Source: an uncultured Acidimicrobiia bacterium (GTDB lineage Bacteria > Actinomycetota > Acidimicrobiia > Spongiisociales > Spongiisociaceae). From it: a stretch of DNA of 64,000 nucleotides. This document shows, in pieces, positions 50,750-59,015 of the stretch (within the stretch, counting starts at the first letter, position 1; the number at the start of each line of letters is the position of its first letter). The translations under genes and the position numbers were made by a program. The notes beneath the pieces were generated by a model. The model saw only the letters and a list, made by a program, of their open reading frames with translations, made no database searches and had not been told where the DNA came from. The stretch covers positions 2,943,244 through 3,007,243 of the forward strand of contig OY282370.1 in NCBI GenBank assembly GCA_958295745.1, read 5' to 3'.

Positions 50750-52896
50750 GAGCCCGCCTCCTTTCCTACGGAACGTTCCAGATAGTAGGCGCCGTAGGGC
50801 TGGAGGGTGCACGTCCATCCCGGTTCGACGAAGACGGTGCACAGCTCCTCGCGGATCAGCGCCGGCCCGGCCAACGGGACCGACACCGGGGCTCGGCGGC
50901 CGTCGAGCCCCGGCGTGGGCAGGCTGCCGCCGCGCCGCCGGACGGGGTGCTCCCCGAGGCGCACCCAATCGTCGTAGGCGCCCAGATCCCAGTCGAGCTC
51001 CGGAAGTTGCCGCGGCACCGCGGCCCTGACCGCCAGGCTGACCAGCTCGCAGACGTTGTCGGGCTCCGAATACGTATACATCTCGTGGTGCCGCTCGTGG
51101 AAGCGCCCGATCACGTCGTCGACGGCACCGCGGTCGATCGAAGCGGAAGCCATCGGGACCATGATCTCCCAGAGCTGCTCCCGGTACCGGAGCTCCAGAC
51201 CCCGGTCCACGTGTATCTCGTCCTCGCGGTAGCGGAGGCCCATCTTCCGATCGATCCGGGCGTCGACTTGGTCGTCGATCTGAGCGTCGATCTGGGCGGC
51301 GCCGCCCGCCGCGCCCTGCCCCTGGAGCATCCCGATCAGGTCGCGCTCCAGCCGGCCGAACGCCTCGTCGATCGCTTCGACCTCGAAGGTTCCGGACAGC
51401 TGCATCGGGTAGGAACGGCGCAGCTCGTACACCACGTCCATGACTATTGCTCCCAGCGCGCAGAGGGTGGAGGCCGCCTTGGGTACGATGATCCGGTCGA
51501 TGCCCAGCTCGTCGGCGATGGCGCAGCAATGCACCGGTCCTGCGCCTCCCCCCACCACCAGCGCGTAATCGCGGGGATCCCGCCCTTCCGCCACCGTGAT
51601 GTCGCGGATCGCCTGGGCCAGGTCGATGGTGAGCACCCGCCACACGCCTTCGGCGGCTTCGATCCGATCCACCCCGATCCGGCTTCCGAGCAGGTCCATG
51701 ACCTCTTCCGCCGGCCGGATATCCAGCGAGAGGCCCCCGGCGATGGGACCCGGGCTGTACACGCCGAGCACCATGTTGGCGTCGGTAACGGTGGGGGAGC
51801 GCCCGCCCAGCGAATAGGAGGCCGGGCCGGGAACGGATCCCGCGCTGGCCGGCCCCACCCGCAGGATCCCGGTGTCGACCCGGGCGATGGAGCCGCCGCC
51901 TCCCCCCACCGAGTGGACATCCACCATCGGCAGTCCGATCCGCACACCGTCGACCTCCACCGGCCGCGACTGGCGGACCGATCCTCCCGTCACGACGCCG
52001 GCGTCGAAGCTGGTGCCGCCCATGTCGATGCAGACGGCGTTTTCGATCCCCGCCCGTTCGGCGAAGTACCCGGCCACGGCCGGACCGGCGGCCGGACCCG
52101 ACATCAGGGTGCGCACCGGAACCCTGATCACCTCGTCGGCGTGCGACACCCCGCCGTGGCTCTGCAGGAAGTGGAGCACGCCGCCGAAACCCCGCCCCGC
52201 CAGCCGTTCGGTCAGATCCTCCACGTACCGGACCACTTTGGGGCCTATGTAGGCGTTGAGCACGGTAGTGCTGGCCCGGTTGTACTCGCGGATCTCGGGG
52301 AGGACGTCCCATGAGGTCGTCACGAAGGCTTCCGGGAGGGCTCGGCGGCAAAGCTCGGCGGCCCGTATCTCGTGGGACGGATCGAGGAACGACCACAGGA
52401 AGCAGACGGCCACCGCCTCCACGCCCTCCCGGGCCAGGTAACCGCAGGCGGCCAGGACCTCTTCCTCGTCGAGGGGAAGGACCACCGAGCCGTCGGAGTC
52501 CAACCGTTCCGGGATGGGGCGTCTGAGCCGGCGCGGGACCAGCGGCGCGGGCGGAGGCAGGTCCAGCTCGTAGCGCTCCTCCTTGTAGCCCACCCGTATC
52601 TCGAGGATGTCGCGGAACCCGGAGGTGGTCAGCAGGCCCGTCTTGGCGCCGGTCCTGGTGAGCAGGGTATTGATCCCCATGGTCGTCCCGTGCACGAGGT
52701 GCGCATCTTCGAGCACCGCCCCCACCGGAACCCCGACGCGGGCGGCGAACGCCTCCACCCCCTCCATGACCGCCGAGGCCGGATCGCCGGGCCGGGACGG
52801 CACCTTGAACGAGAGCGGGCGCCCCGCCGCGTCCAGGCCCACCACATCGGTGAAGGTTCCCCCCACGTCGATGCCGATGACGAAGCCCTCAGCCAT
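50746..52896 (-). CDS. hyuA: hydantoinase/oxoprolinase subunit A
   Basis: A 716-residue ATPase subunit of the N-methylhydantoinase / 5-oxoprolinase / acetone carboxylase family. The actin-like ATP fold shows GIDVGGTFTDVV at the N-terminus, HGTTMGINTLL, and CIDMGGTSFDAG with VGGGAGPVH later. It opens cyclic or lactam-like substrates with ATP together with HyuB. A short repeat region encodes QIDAQIDDQVDARID (about 51,250-51,300), a local expansion in a variable loop. It overlaps hyuB by 8 bases and the following MmgE gene by 4. Confidence 0.9.
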   Translation of the reverse strand: MAEGFVIGIDVGGTFTDVVGLDAAGRPLSFKVPSRPGDPASAVMEGVEAFAARVGVPVGAVLEDAHLVHGTTMGINTLLTRTGAKTGLLTTSGFRDILEIRVGYKEERYELDLPPPAPLVPRRLRRPIPERLDSDGSVVLPLDEEEVLAACGYLAREGVEAVAVCFLWSFLDPSHEIRAAELCRRALPEAFVTTSWDVLPEIREYNRASTTVLNAYIGPKVVRYVEDLTERLAGRGFGGVLHFLQSHGGVSHADEVIRVPVRTLMSGPAAGPAVAGYFAERAGIENAVCIDMGGTSFDAGVVTGGSVRQSRPVEVDGVRIGLPMVDVHSVGGGGGSIARVDTGILRVGPASAGSVPGPASYSLGGRSPTVTDANMVLGVYSPGPIAGGLSLDIRPAEEVMDLLGSRIGVDRIEAAEGVWRVLTIDLAQAIRDITVAEGRDPRDYALVVGGGAGPVHCCAIADELGIDRIIVPKAASTLCALGAIVMDVVYELRRSYPMQLSGTFEVEAIDEAFGRLERDLIGMLQGQGAAGGAAQIDAQIDDQVDARIDRKMGLRYREDEIHVDRGLELRYREQLWEIMVPMASASIDRGAVDDVIGRFHERHHEMYTYSEPDNVCELVSLAVRAAVPRQLPELDWDLGAYDDWVRLGEHPVRRRGGSLPTPGLDGRRAPVSVPLAGPALIREELCTVFVEPGWTCTLQPYGAYYLERSVGKEAGS

Positions 52897-54592
52897 CCTC
52901 CCCGCCTCTGTAGCCGTACACCTCGGCGGCCCGCTCCCGGCCGATCAGCTCGTTGTCCACGTCGCGGGCCACCGCGGCCCGGTCGCGCAGACGGGGGTCG
53001 CCGATCCCGCCGCCTCCCGGGCTGGTGCTGACCAGGGCTGCGCCCGGATCGAGATCGACCACGCTGTGGGGGACGATGGGGCGCACCACCCCGTCCCGGC
53101 CCCGTATCGACCGGGAGAAGACCGCCCGCCTTCCTTCGGAACCCTCGGGCACGAACCGCCCCGGCGGCGGTATCTCCAAACCCTCGCCGATGAAGCTCAC
53201 CACCGTGCCGGGCTCCAGGGGCTCCATCTCGAGCGCCATGCCGAACCCCCCGCGCCACCGGCCCGGGCCTTCGGTGTCGGGCGCCAGCTCGAAGCGGTTG
53301 ATCCGCATGGGGATGCGGAACTCGATCTCTTCCACGTTGCCGGTGCGCATTCCCCCGAACGTGCATTGCGGGCTGCAGCAGGACCAGCCGTCGGTCTGCC
53401 ACATCGCTCCGGCCCCGCCTATGCCGGACATGGTGGACAGGTGCGAGAAGCGCTCCCCGGTGCGGCTGTCCAGCCCGGCGAAGGTCGAACCGCAGAAGTG
53501 GGACCAGCCGGCCACCGCCCGCTCGGGCGCCGCCCGGGCCAGCGCCGCCTCCACCGCCTCCATGATGTTGTCGAAAGGGGTGGAGGTCGCCATCGAGGAG
53601 GGCGACGGTTCGACGGCGTTCACGATCGTCCCCTCCTCTCCGAGGTCGATGGTGATGCACCGGTAGACGCCCCCGTTGTGGGGGATGTCGGTGGGGAACA
53701 CGGTCAGCATCCCGGCGTACACGGCCGAGATCGAATTGCCGAAGTAGCTGTTCATGTAGCGGTCGATCTGGCCGGATCCGGTCAGGGCCGCGAAGATATG
53801 GCCGCCGTCGACCGTGATGGTGCAGTGGATGTCGAGCGGATCCCCGCCGCGCGGGTCCTCCAACGGGGCATGCCCCCGGTAGGTCCCGTCGGGGATCTCG
53901 CCGATGGCGCGCCGGGCCAGCTCCTCGCCCCGGTCCAGCAGCGCCGCGAACCCGGCCCGCAGCAGCTCGGCGCCCAGCGACCGGTGGAGCTCCCGGATGC
54001 GGCGTTCCGCCACCCCGAGCGCGCCCAGCTGGGCGCCCATGTCGCCCCGGTGGGCGTCGGGGGTGCGAAGGTTCAGGAGCAGCATGGTCACCACGTCCCG
54101 CCGCATGGTTCCCCGTTCCCATATCTTGATGGGAGACATGCGGATGCCCTCGGCGTAGATCTCGCGGGCCAGGGGGTTGTACCCCCCCGCCACCGGACCC
54201 CCCGAATCCGAGACATGGGCCCGGTTGCCCACCCAGGCGAACAGCTCGCCGTCGATGAAAACCGGCTTGAACATGGTCATGTCGGCCTGGTGGCCGCCCC
54301 CGTACGTGGGGTCGTTCACGTAGATGACGTCCCCCTCCGCCAGGTCGCCGCCGAAGAAATCGATGGTCTGCTTGAGGGCCACCTGCATGGATCCGAGGTG
54401 CACCGGCTGGTCGTCTCCCTGGACGACCTGCTCGCCCGATTCGTCGAGGATCGAGTTCGAGAAGTCCGTGGATATGGCGATGATCGGCGACCGTCCGGAG
54501 CGCACCAGCACGTGCCGCATCTCGCGGATGGCCGACTGCAGGCTTCCCTCGAGCACCGCCAGGGTGATCGGGTCTATCTCGGCTTGGCTCAT
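52889..54592 (-). CDS. hyuB: hydantoinase/oxoprolinase subunit B
   Basis: A 567-residue HyuB-type subunit: IDPITLAVLEGSLQSAIREM, STDFSNSILDESG, DVIYVNDPTYGGGHQADMT and the glycine-rich end SPGGGGIGDP, all typical. It forms the catalytic complex with HyuA. ATG 54592 overlaps the upstream MmgE/PrpD stop (ATGA). Family members differ widely in substrate, so hydantoin itself is not implied. Confidence 0.9.
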   Translation of the reverse strand: MSQAEIDPITLAVLEGSLQSAIREMRHVLVRSGRSPIIAISTDFSNSILDESGEQVVQGDDQPVHLGSMQVALKQTIDFFGGDLAEGDVIYVNDPTYGGGHQADMTMFKPVFIDGELFAWVGNRAHVSDSGGPVAGGYNPLAREIYAEGIRMSPIKIWERGTMRRDVVTMLLLNLRTPDAHRGDMGAQLGALGVAERRIRELHRSLGAELLRAGFAALLDRGEELARRAIGEIPDGTYRGHAPLEDPRGGDPLDIHCTITVDGGHIFAALTGSGQIDRYMNSYFGNSISAVYAGMLTVFPTDIPHNGGVYRCITIDLGEEGTIVNAVEPSPSSMATSTPFDNIMEAVEAALARAAPERAVAGWSHFCGSTFAGLDSRTGERFSHLSTMSGIGGAGAMWQTDGWSCCSPQCTFGGMRTGNVEEIEFRIPMRINRFELAPDTEGPGRWRGGFGMALEMEPLEPGTVVSFIGEGLEIPPPGRFVPEGSEGRRAVFSRSIRGRDGVVRPIVPHSVVDLDPGAALVSTSPGGGGIGDPRLRDRAAVARDVDNELIGRERAAEVYGYRGGEDG

Positions 54593-56019
54593 GCGGGGTT
54601 GGAAACGAGCTCGATGAGGCCGGCCAGGGATTCCGCCCCGTCGAGGTCCATCACCGCCTCCCGTACGGCCTCCCCCCTCCGCCGCCCCACCGTGCGTTCA
54701 GCGTTGGCCGCGAACTTGGCGGCGATCTCGTCCACATCGAGCCGCCCCGCTTCCTCCCGGCTGCGGAAGACGCGGCCGTCGATGGTCTCGACCACGATCT
54801 CCCCGTCGTAGGAATCCGGGAACCGGCTCTCCGCATAACGCTCGCAGCGGATCGACCGGGCGAGCGAGAGGACGGCGGGGTCCCGAACGACCTCCTCGGT
54901 CAGCTGGCGTTCGGTTATCTCCCCGTGGAGGACGGCCGCCGCCAGGACGAACGGCAGGCTTTCCTGCGCATCGTGGCCGTTGAGGGGGGCGGTGCGGCGG
55001 CCCGGCGGTTCGCAGATGGTGGGGAAGACGCCGTCCGGAACCCGGCAGGTGATCGACCGGATGTCCCCGCCGCCGATCCCGTGGCGGGACGAGAGCCGGA
55101 ACCATCCTTTCAGGAAAGCCTGGCTGAAGTGGCACACCGGGTACTGCTTGGCGGCCACCTCGAGCGTTTCCCAAGCGGCGCCCAGGGTGCCGAAGTATTC
55201 GGGGCGGAGCTCGCGGTCCGGGTCGCGCAGATGAGTCCGGTAGAGCCCGAAATCGCCTTCGTAGACGGCGGCGGGCCCTCTGAACCCCGCCGCCGCCAGG
55301 TAACCGGCCGACACGCCTCCGTGGGCCGCCCAGGCGCCGTGGAAGTTCTTGGTCCAGGCGCCGTCGGCCAGGAACTCGAGCAGGCCGGCCGCCGTGCTGC
55401 CGGCGATTCCCTGGGCGGCGGCGATCTCGGCCGGCCCTCCTCCGAGCAGGCGGGCGGAGGCGGCGGCGCATCCGAAGGCCGGCGCCACCCCGGTGGGGGC
55501 GAACCCCGCCTGATGGATTCCGTCCCTCGCCGCGGCGGCGGCCCGGCACGAGACTTCGAGGGCGGTCACGTAGCCGGCCAGGAAGCCCCGGCCGCTGCAG
55601 CCCTGCGCCTCCGCCACCGCCAGGACGGCGGGGAAGGCGCCTGCGCTCACGTGGAAAGCGCCTTCGAGATGGGTGTCGTCCCAGTCGAGCCCGCCCACGA
55701 GCAGGCCGTTCATGAAGGCGGCGTCCCGGGGTGCGGCTTTCTCGCCGGATCCCAGGATGGTGCACGGGCCTCCGGCCAGCCCTCCCATCGCGGTGAGCGC
55801 CCGCCGTCCGGCTGCGGCAACCGGCGTCCCGGCGGCCACAAGCGCCAAGCCGAGGCAGTCGAGGGCCAGCGCCTTGGCCCGTTCGATCACCGGCGCCGGA
55901 ATGTCCTCGTAGGCCAGATGAGCGGCGAAAGCCCCTACCTGTTCGGACAGGGAGTCGGTTCGTTCCTCATCGGCGCGGTCTGCGCGGTGTTCCACCGCCC
56001 GTTCTATCTCCAAAACCAT
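54589..56019 (-). CDS. MmgE/PrpD-family protein (copy 2)
   Basis: A 476-residue MmgE/PrpD protein and first gene of the minus-strand operon. It has the N-terminal IERAKALALDCLGLALVAAG, FMNGLLVGGLDWDDTHL, HVSAGAFPAVLAVAEAQG and KQYPVCHFSQAFL, closer to classical family members than copy 1 of this operon. I chose ATG 56019, preceded by GAGGTGG; a GTG at 56028 is possible. Two family members flanking hyuBA suggest successive dehydration or isomerisation steps around ring opening. Confidence 0.87.
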   Translation of the reverse strand: MVLEIERAVEHRADRADEERTDSLSEQVGAFAAHLAYEDIPAPVIERAKALALDCLGLALVAAGTPVAAAGRRALTAMGGLAGGPCTILGSGEKAAPRDAAFMNGLLVGGLDWDDTHLEGAFHVSAGAFPAVLAVAEAQGCSGRGFLAGYVTALEVSCRAAAAARDGIHQAGFAPTGVAPAFGCAAASARLLGGGPAEIAAAQGIAGSTAAGLLEFLADGAWTKNFHGAWAAHGGVSAGYLAAAGFRGPAAVYEGDFGLYRTHLRDPDRELRPEYFGTLGAAWETLEVAAKQYPVCHFSQAFLKGWFRLSSRHGIGGGDIRSITCRVPDGVFPTICEPPGRRTAPLNGHDAQESLPFVLAAAVLHGEITERQLTEEVVRDPAVLSLARSIRCERYAESRFPDSYDGEIVVETIDGRVFRSREEAGRLDVDEIAAKFAANAERTVGRRRGEAVREAVMDLDGAESLAGLIELVSNPA

Positions 56020-56209
56020 CTGATCCACCTCGTCTTCCGTCGCACCGGTACTGGACGTTCGCCGCGATTGCCGGTGAGGGTACGCTAGCGCGAAGAGGCG
56101 GCAGACCGCACCCTCCGGGGCGGCGGGGGAGAGGGGCGGGGCGCCCCGAGGCCGGCACTTCGAGGGTCGATGCTGCGGGGGTCGATTCCTATTGCGGTTT
56201 CTGAGGGTG

Positions 56210-56986
56210 TCAGAACGGGTTGGATTTTCCTTCCGGCCCCATGGCGCTGTAGCCGCCGTCTACCTTCAGGTCGGTCCCGGTGATGAAGGAGGCGTCGTCG
56301 CTGCACAGGAACAGGACGGCGCGGGCCACGTCGATGGTCTCGCCTACCCGCGGCAGCATCATCCGCGGGATGAGGTAGTCCTCGTAGGTGCGGCGGTCCA
56401 TGACCTCGGCGGTCGCTTCGGTCCAGGTCCAGCCGGGGCTGACAGTGTTGACCCTGATCCCGTGAACGCCGAGGTCGAGGGCCATGCACATGGTGACCGA
56501 GAGCAGAGCGCCCTTGGTGCTGTGGTAGGTCCAGGCGCCCGGTTTGGCCACCACCGCCACCACGCTGGCCACGTTCACTATCGCCCCGCTGCCCGCTTCT
56601 GCGAGCGGATCGAGGGCGGCTTTGACCATGTTCACGGCGCCCATAACGTTGGTGGACCAGCTCGCCTCCCAGTCTTCCTTGGCGCCGTCGAGGGAGGCGA
56701 TCACGAAGCTGGCCGCGTTGTTGACCAGGCAGTCGACCCGTCCGAAGGCGTTCAGGGCTTCGTCTACGGCCTTCCGGCAGTCGGCGGGCTCGGCCACGCT
56801 GCCCCGCACCGACCGGAGAGCGCCGGGGGAGCAGCCGGCGGCGCCGGTGAGGGATTCGCGGTCGACAGGTTCGAGGTCGATGACCACCACACCGGCGCCT
56901 TCCCGCAGGAACTCCCGGACGGCGGCGGCGCCGATCCCCGACGCCCCTCCGGTAACCACCGCAACCCGATCCTCGAACCGCCTCAT
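56210..56986 (-). CDS. short-chain dehydrogenase/reductase
   Basis: A 258-residue classical SDR oxidoreductase: cofactor motif TGGASGIG near residue 14, NNAA, catalytic Ser in IVNVASVVAVVA, Tyr-x3-Lys in YHSTK, and the PGWTWT loop. An Asp at the end of strand 2 (VVVIDLEP) favours NAD over NADP. ATG 56986 follows GGGAGGGC. It is oriented like the hydantoinase operon, about 190 bases upstream of it, so it may belong to the same pathway but probably has its own transcript. Confidence 0.9.
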   Translation of the reverse strand: MRRFEDRVAVVTGGASGIGAAAVREFLREGAGVVVIDLEPVDRESLTGAAGCSPGALRSVRGSVAEPADCRKAVDEALNAFGRVDCLVNNAASFVIASLDGAKEDWEASWSTNVMGAVNMVKAALDPLAEAGSGAIVNVASVVAVVAKPGAWTYHSTKGALLSVTMCMALDLGVHGIRVNTVSPGWTWTEATAEVMDRRTYEDYLIPRMMLPRVGETIDVARAVLFLCSDDASFITGTDLKVDGGYSAMGPEGKSNPF

Positions 56987-57248
56987 AGCGCCCTCCCCAC
57001 AGGAAATGTCCTGCCCGTAACGACCAACGAGGGTATGTACCCCCCGACCAGGTGTCAACACCCGCCTGAACCGTATCGGGTTAATCCCCAGGTCAGAGAG
57101 GCATTCCCAACATTTTCATCCCGATCTTCTACCCTCAACTGGTGGATTCGGGCTTATAGCCGCCGGGTCGTCCGGTGTGTATGGTTATGGCCGGAGTACC
57201 GAATCTTGCCGCAGGGAGGCCGTTTGTTGTGGTTGCCGTCAAAACACC

Positions 57249-57260
57249 GGGGGGGGGGGG
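57249..57260 (+). repeat. G12 homopolymer tract before the first RCC1-like gene
   Basis: Twelve consecutive G residues lie where the two paralogues downstream have the ribosome binding site GGAGGTGTTGG. Such tracts are prone to slippage, so the length could change ribosome binding or, if translation began further upstream, the reading frame. Confidence 0.7.
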
Positions 57261-57272
57261 TGGCTCGTTGGT

Positions 57273-58787
57273 TTGCGGATAGTTGTTGTTTCGCTGTCGG
57301 CGGTGCTTTTGGTGTTGGCGGCCGGAGCGGCCGCGAGAGCGGCGGGGTCGTTCGGGGACGACGACGGCGGAAGTCACGAACCGGCTATCGATGCTCTGGC
57401 AGAGAAAGGAATCCTGGCAGACACCGAATGCGGTGACGACAGTATCTGCCCCGACGATCCTTTCCTGCGTTCGGTCATGGGAGTATGGGTTACCAGAGCC
57501 CTGGACGAAGCCCCTTCGACCTCGCCCACCAGTTTCAAAGACGTGGACGCCGACGAGTGGTGGGCGCCCTATGTGGAACGCCTAGCCGAGTTGGAAATCA
57601 CCCGAGGCTGCGCCACCGGCCCGCTCCGGTACTGCCCCGACCAGCCCGTAACCCGAGGAGAGATGGCAACCTTCCTGGTCCGGGCCTTCGACCTCGAACC
57701 GGGACCCTCAGCCGGGTTCACAGACAGCGCCGCCAGCAGCCACGCCAACAACATCGATGCTCTAGCCGCGGCCGGGATCACCGCGGGCTGCTCCACCGAC
57801 CCGCTCCGGTACTGCCCTGGCAGGGCTGTAACCCGGGGGCAGATGGCAACCTTTCTGGCCCGTGCTCTTGACCTCCTTCCCCGAAACAAACCCCAACCAA
57901 CCCCAACCTCTGGGTTCACCGCCATCGCAGGCGGCGGCTCTTATAGGTGTGGGATACGCACCGACCGCACCGTAGTCTGCTGGGGTGACAACGGCTATGG
58001 GCAGGCGTCCCCGCCGGCTGGGGAATTCACCGCCATCGCCCTCAGCGGGGATCGTTCGTGTGGGATACGCACCGACCGCACCGTAGTCTGCTGGGGTGAC
58101 AACGGCTATGGGCAGGCGTCCCCGCCGGCTGGGGAATTCACCGCCATCGCCCTCAGCTGGGGTCATTCGTGTGGGATACGCACCGACCGCACCGTAGTCT
58201 GCTGGGGTGACAACGGCTATGGGCAGGCGTCCCCGCCGGCTGGGGAATTCACCGCCATCGCAGCCGGCGACTCCCAATCGTGTGGGATACGCACCAACCG
58301 CACCGTGACCTGCTGGGGCCTATACTACTCAGATGGGCGGGCGGTGGCGCCGGCTGGGGAATTCACCGCCATCGCCCTCGGGTACCGTCATTCGTGTGGG
58401 ATACGCACCGACCGCACCGTAGTCTGCTGGGGTGACAACGGCTATGGGAAGGCGGACGCACCGGACGGTACGTTTACCGCCATCGACCTCGGCAGTGATC
58501 ATTCGTGTGGGATACGCACCGACCGCACCGTGATCTGCTGGGGCTACAACTTCTATGGGCAGGCGGACGCGCCGGCTGGGGAATTCACCGCCATCGCCCT
58601 CGGGTACCGTCATTCGTGTGGGATACGCACCGACCGCATCGTAGCCTGCTGGGGCAGCAAAGACTATGGGGCGTCCCCGCCGGCTGGGGGATTCACCGCC
58701 ATCACAGCCGGCAGCTCTCATTCGTGTGGGATACGCACCGACCGCACCGTGGTCTGCTGGGGGCCTAAGCGGGTTATAGCGGTTTAG
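57273..58787 (+). CDS. secreted SLH/RCC1-repeat protein 1
   Basis: A 504-residue surface protein. The TTG 57273 start gives a clean signal peptide (LRIVVVSLSAVLLVLAAGA then ARA), matching its two paralogues; the frame is open back to 57177. Three SLH-like units follow, with paired cysteines (TGPLRYCPDQPVTRGEMATF), for attachment to the cell wall. Then come eight RCC1_2/BLIP-II-like repeats of about 37 residues, each with CGIRT, C-x9-C and CWG, ending CWGPKRVIAV. Seven complete blades plus the terminal strand fit one seven-bladed propeller. Ligand unknown; adhesion or recognition is inferred. Confidence 0.85.
   Translation: MRIVVVSLSAVLLVLAAGAAARAAGSFGDDDGGSHEPAIDALAEKGILADTECGDDSICPDDPFLRSVMGVWVTRALDEAPSTSPTSFKDVDADEWWAPYVERLAELEITRGCATGPLRYCPDQPVTRGEMATFLVRAFDLEPGPSAGFTDSAASSHANNIDALAAAGITAGCSTDPLRYCPGRAVTRGQMATFLARALDLLPRNKPQPTPTSGFTAIAGGGSYRCGIRTDRTVVCWGDNGYGQASPPAGEFTAIALSGDRSCGIRTDRTVVCWGDNGYGQASPPAGEFTAIALSWGHSCGIRTDRTVVCWGDNGYGQASPPAGEFTAIAAGDSQSCGIRTNRTVTCWGLYYSDGRAVAPAGEFTAIALGYRHSCGIRTDRTVVCWGDNGYGKADAPDGTFTAIDLGSDHSCGIRTDRTVICWGYNFYGQADAPAGEFTAIALGYRHSCGIRTDRIVACWGSKDYGASPPAGGFTAITAGSSHSCGIRTDRTVVCWGPKRVIAV
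57912..58787 (+). repeat. 111-base tandem repeats, 8 units
   Basis: The period is mostly 111 bases (37 codons); CGIRT codons of the first units start near 57,948, 58,059 and 58,170. The first three units are almost identical in DNA; changes cluster just before CGIRT and just after CWG. Confidence 0.88.
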
Positions 58788-58910
58788 AGGAGATGCGCGG
58801 ATAGTTGTTATTGGTGGGGCTCTACCGGTTTCTCCAGTTGATGAGTCGAGGGCGATGGCGAGAGGGATCTGATGGCGGGGAGGTTGATGGCCAGCCTCAG
58901 GAAGGAAGGT
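58783..58910 (+). repeat. intergenic paralogue spacer, copy 1
   Basis: A 128-base unit beginning TTTAGAGG and running through GGATAG, TCTCCAGTTGATGAG and GGGGAGGTTGATGG. It recurs at 61233 and 63873. A small hairpin GAGGTT/AGCCTC is possible. It probably contains the promoter or leader of the next family gene. Confidence 0.85.
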
Positions 58911-59015
58911 TTGGTGAATTCAATATCGCCTGGAGTTCAGTGTTACGGTCGCGGTAGGAGTGCCGCAGGGAGGTTGTTTGTTGTGGTTGCTGTCAAAAAC
59001 GCCGGAGGTGTTGGT

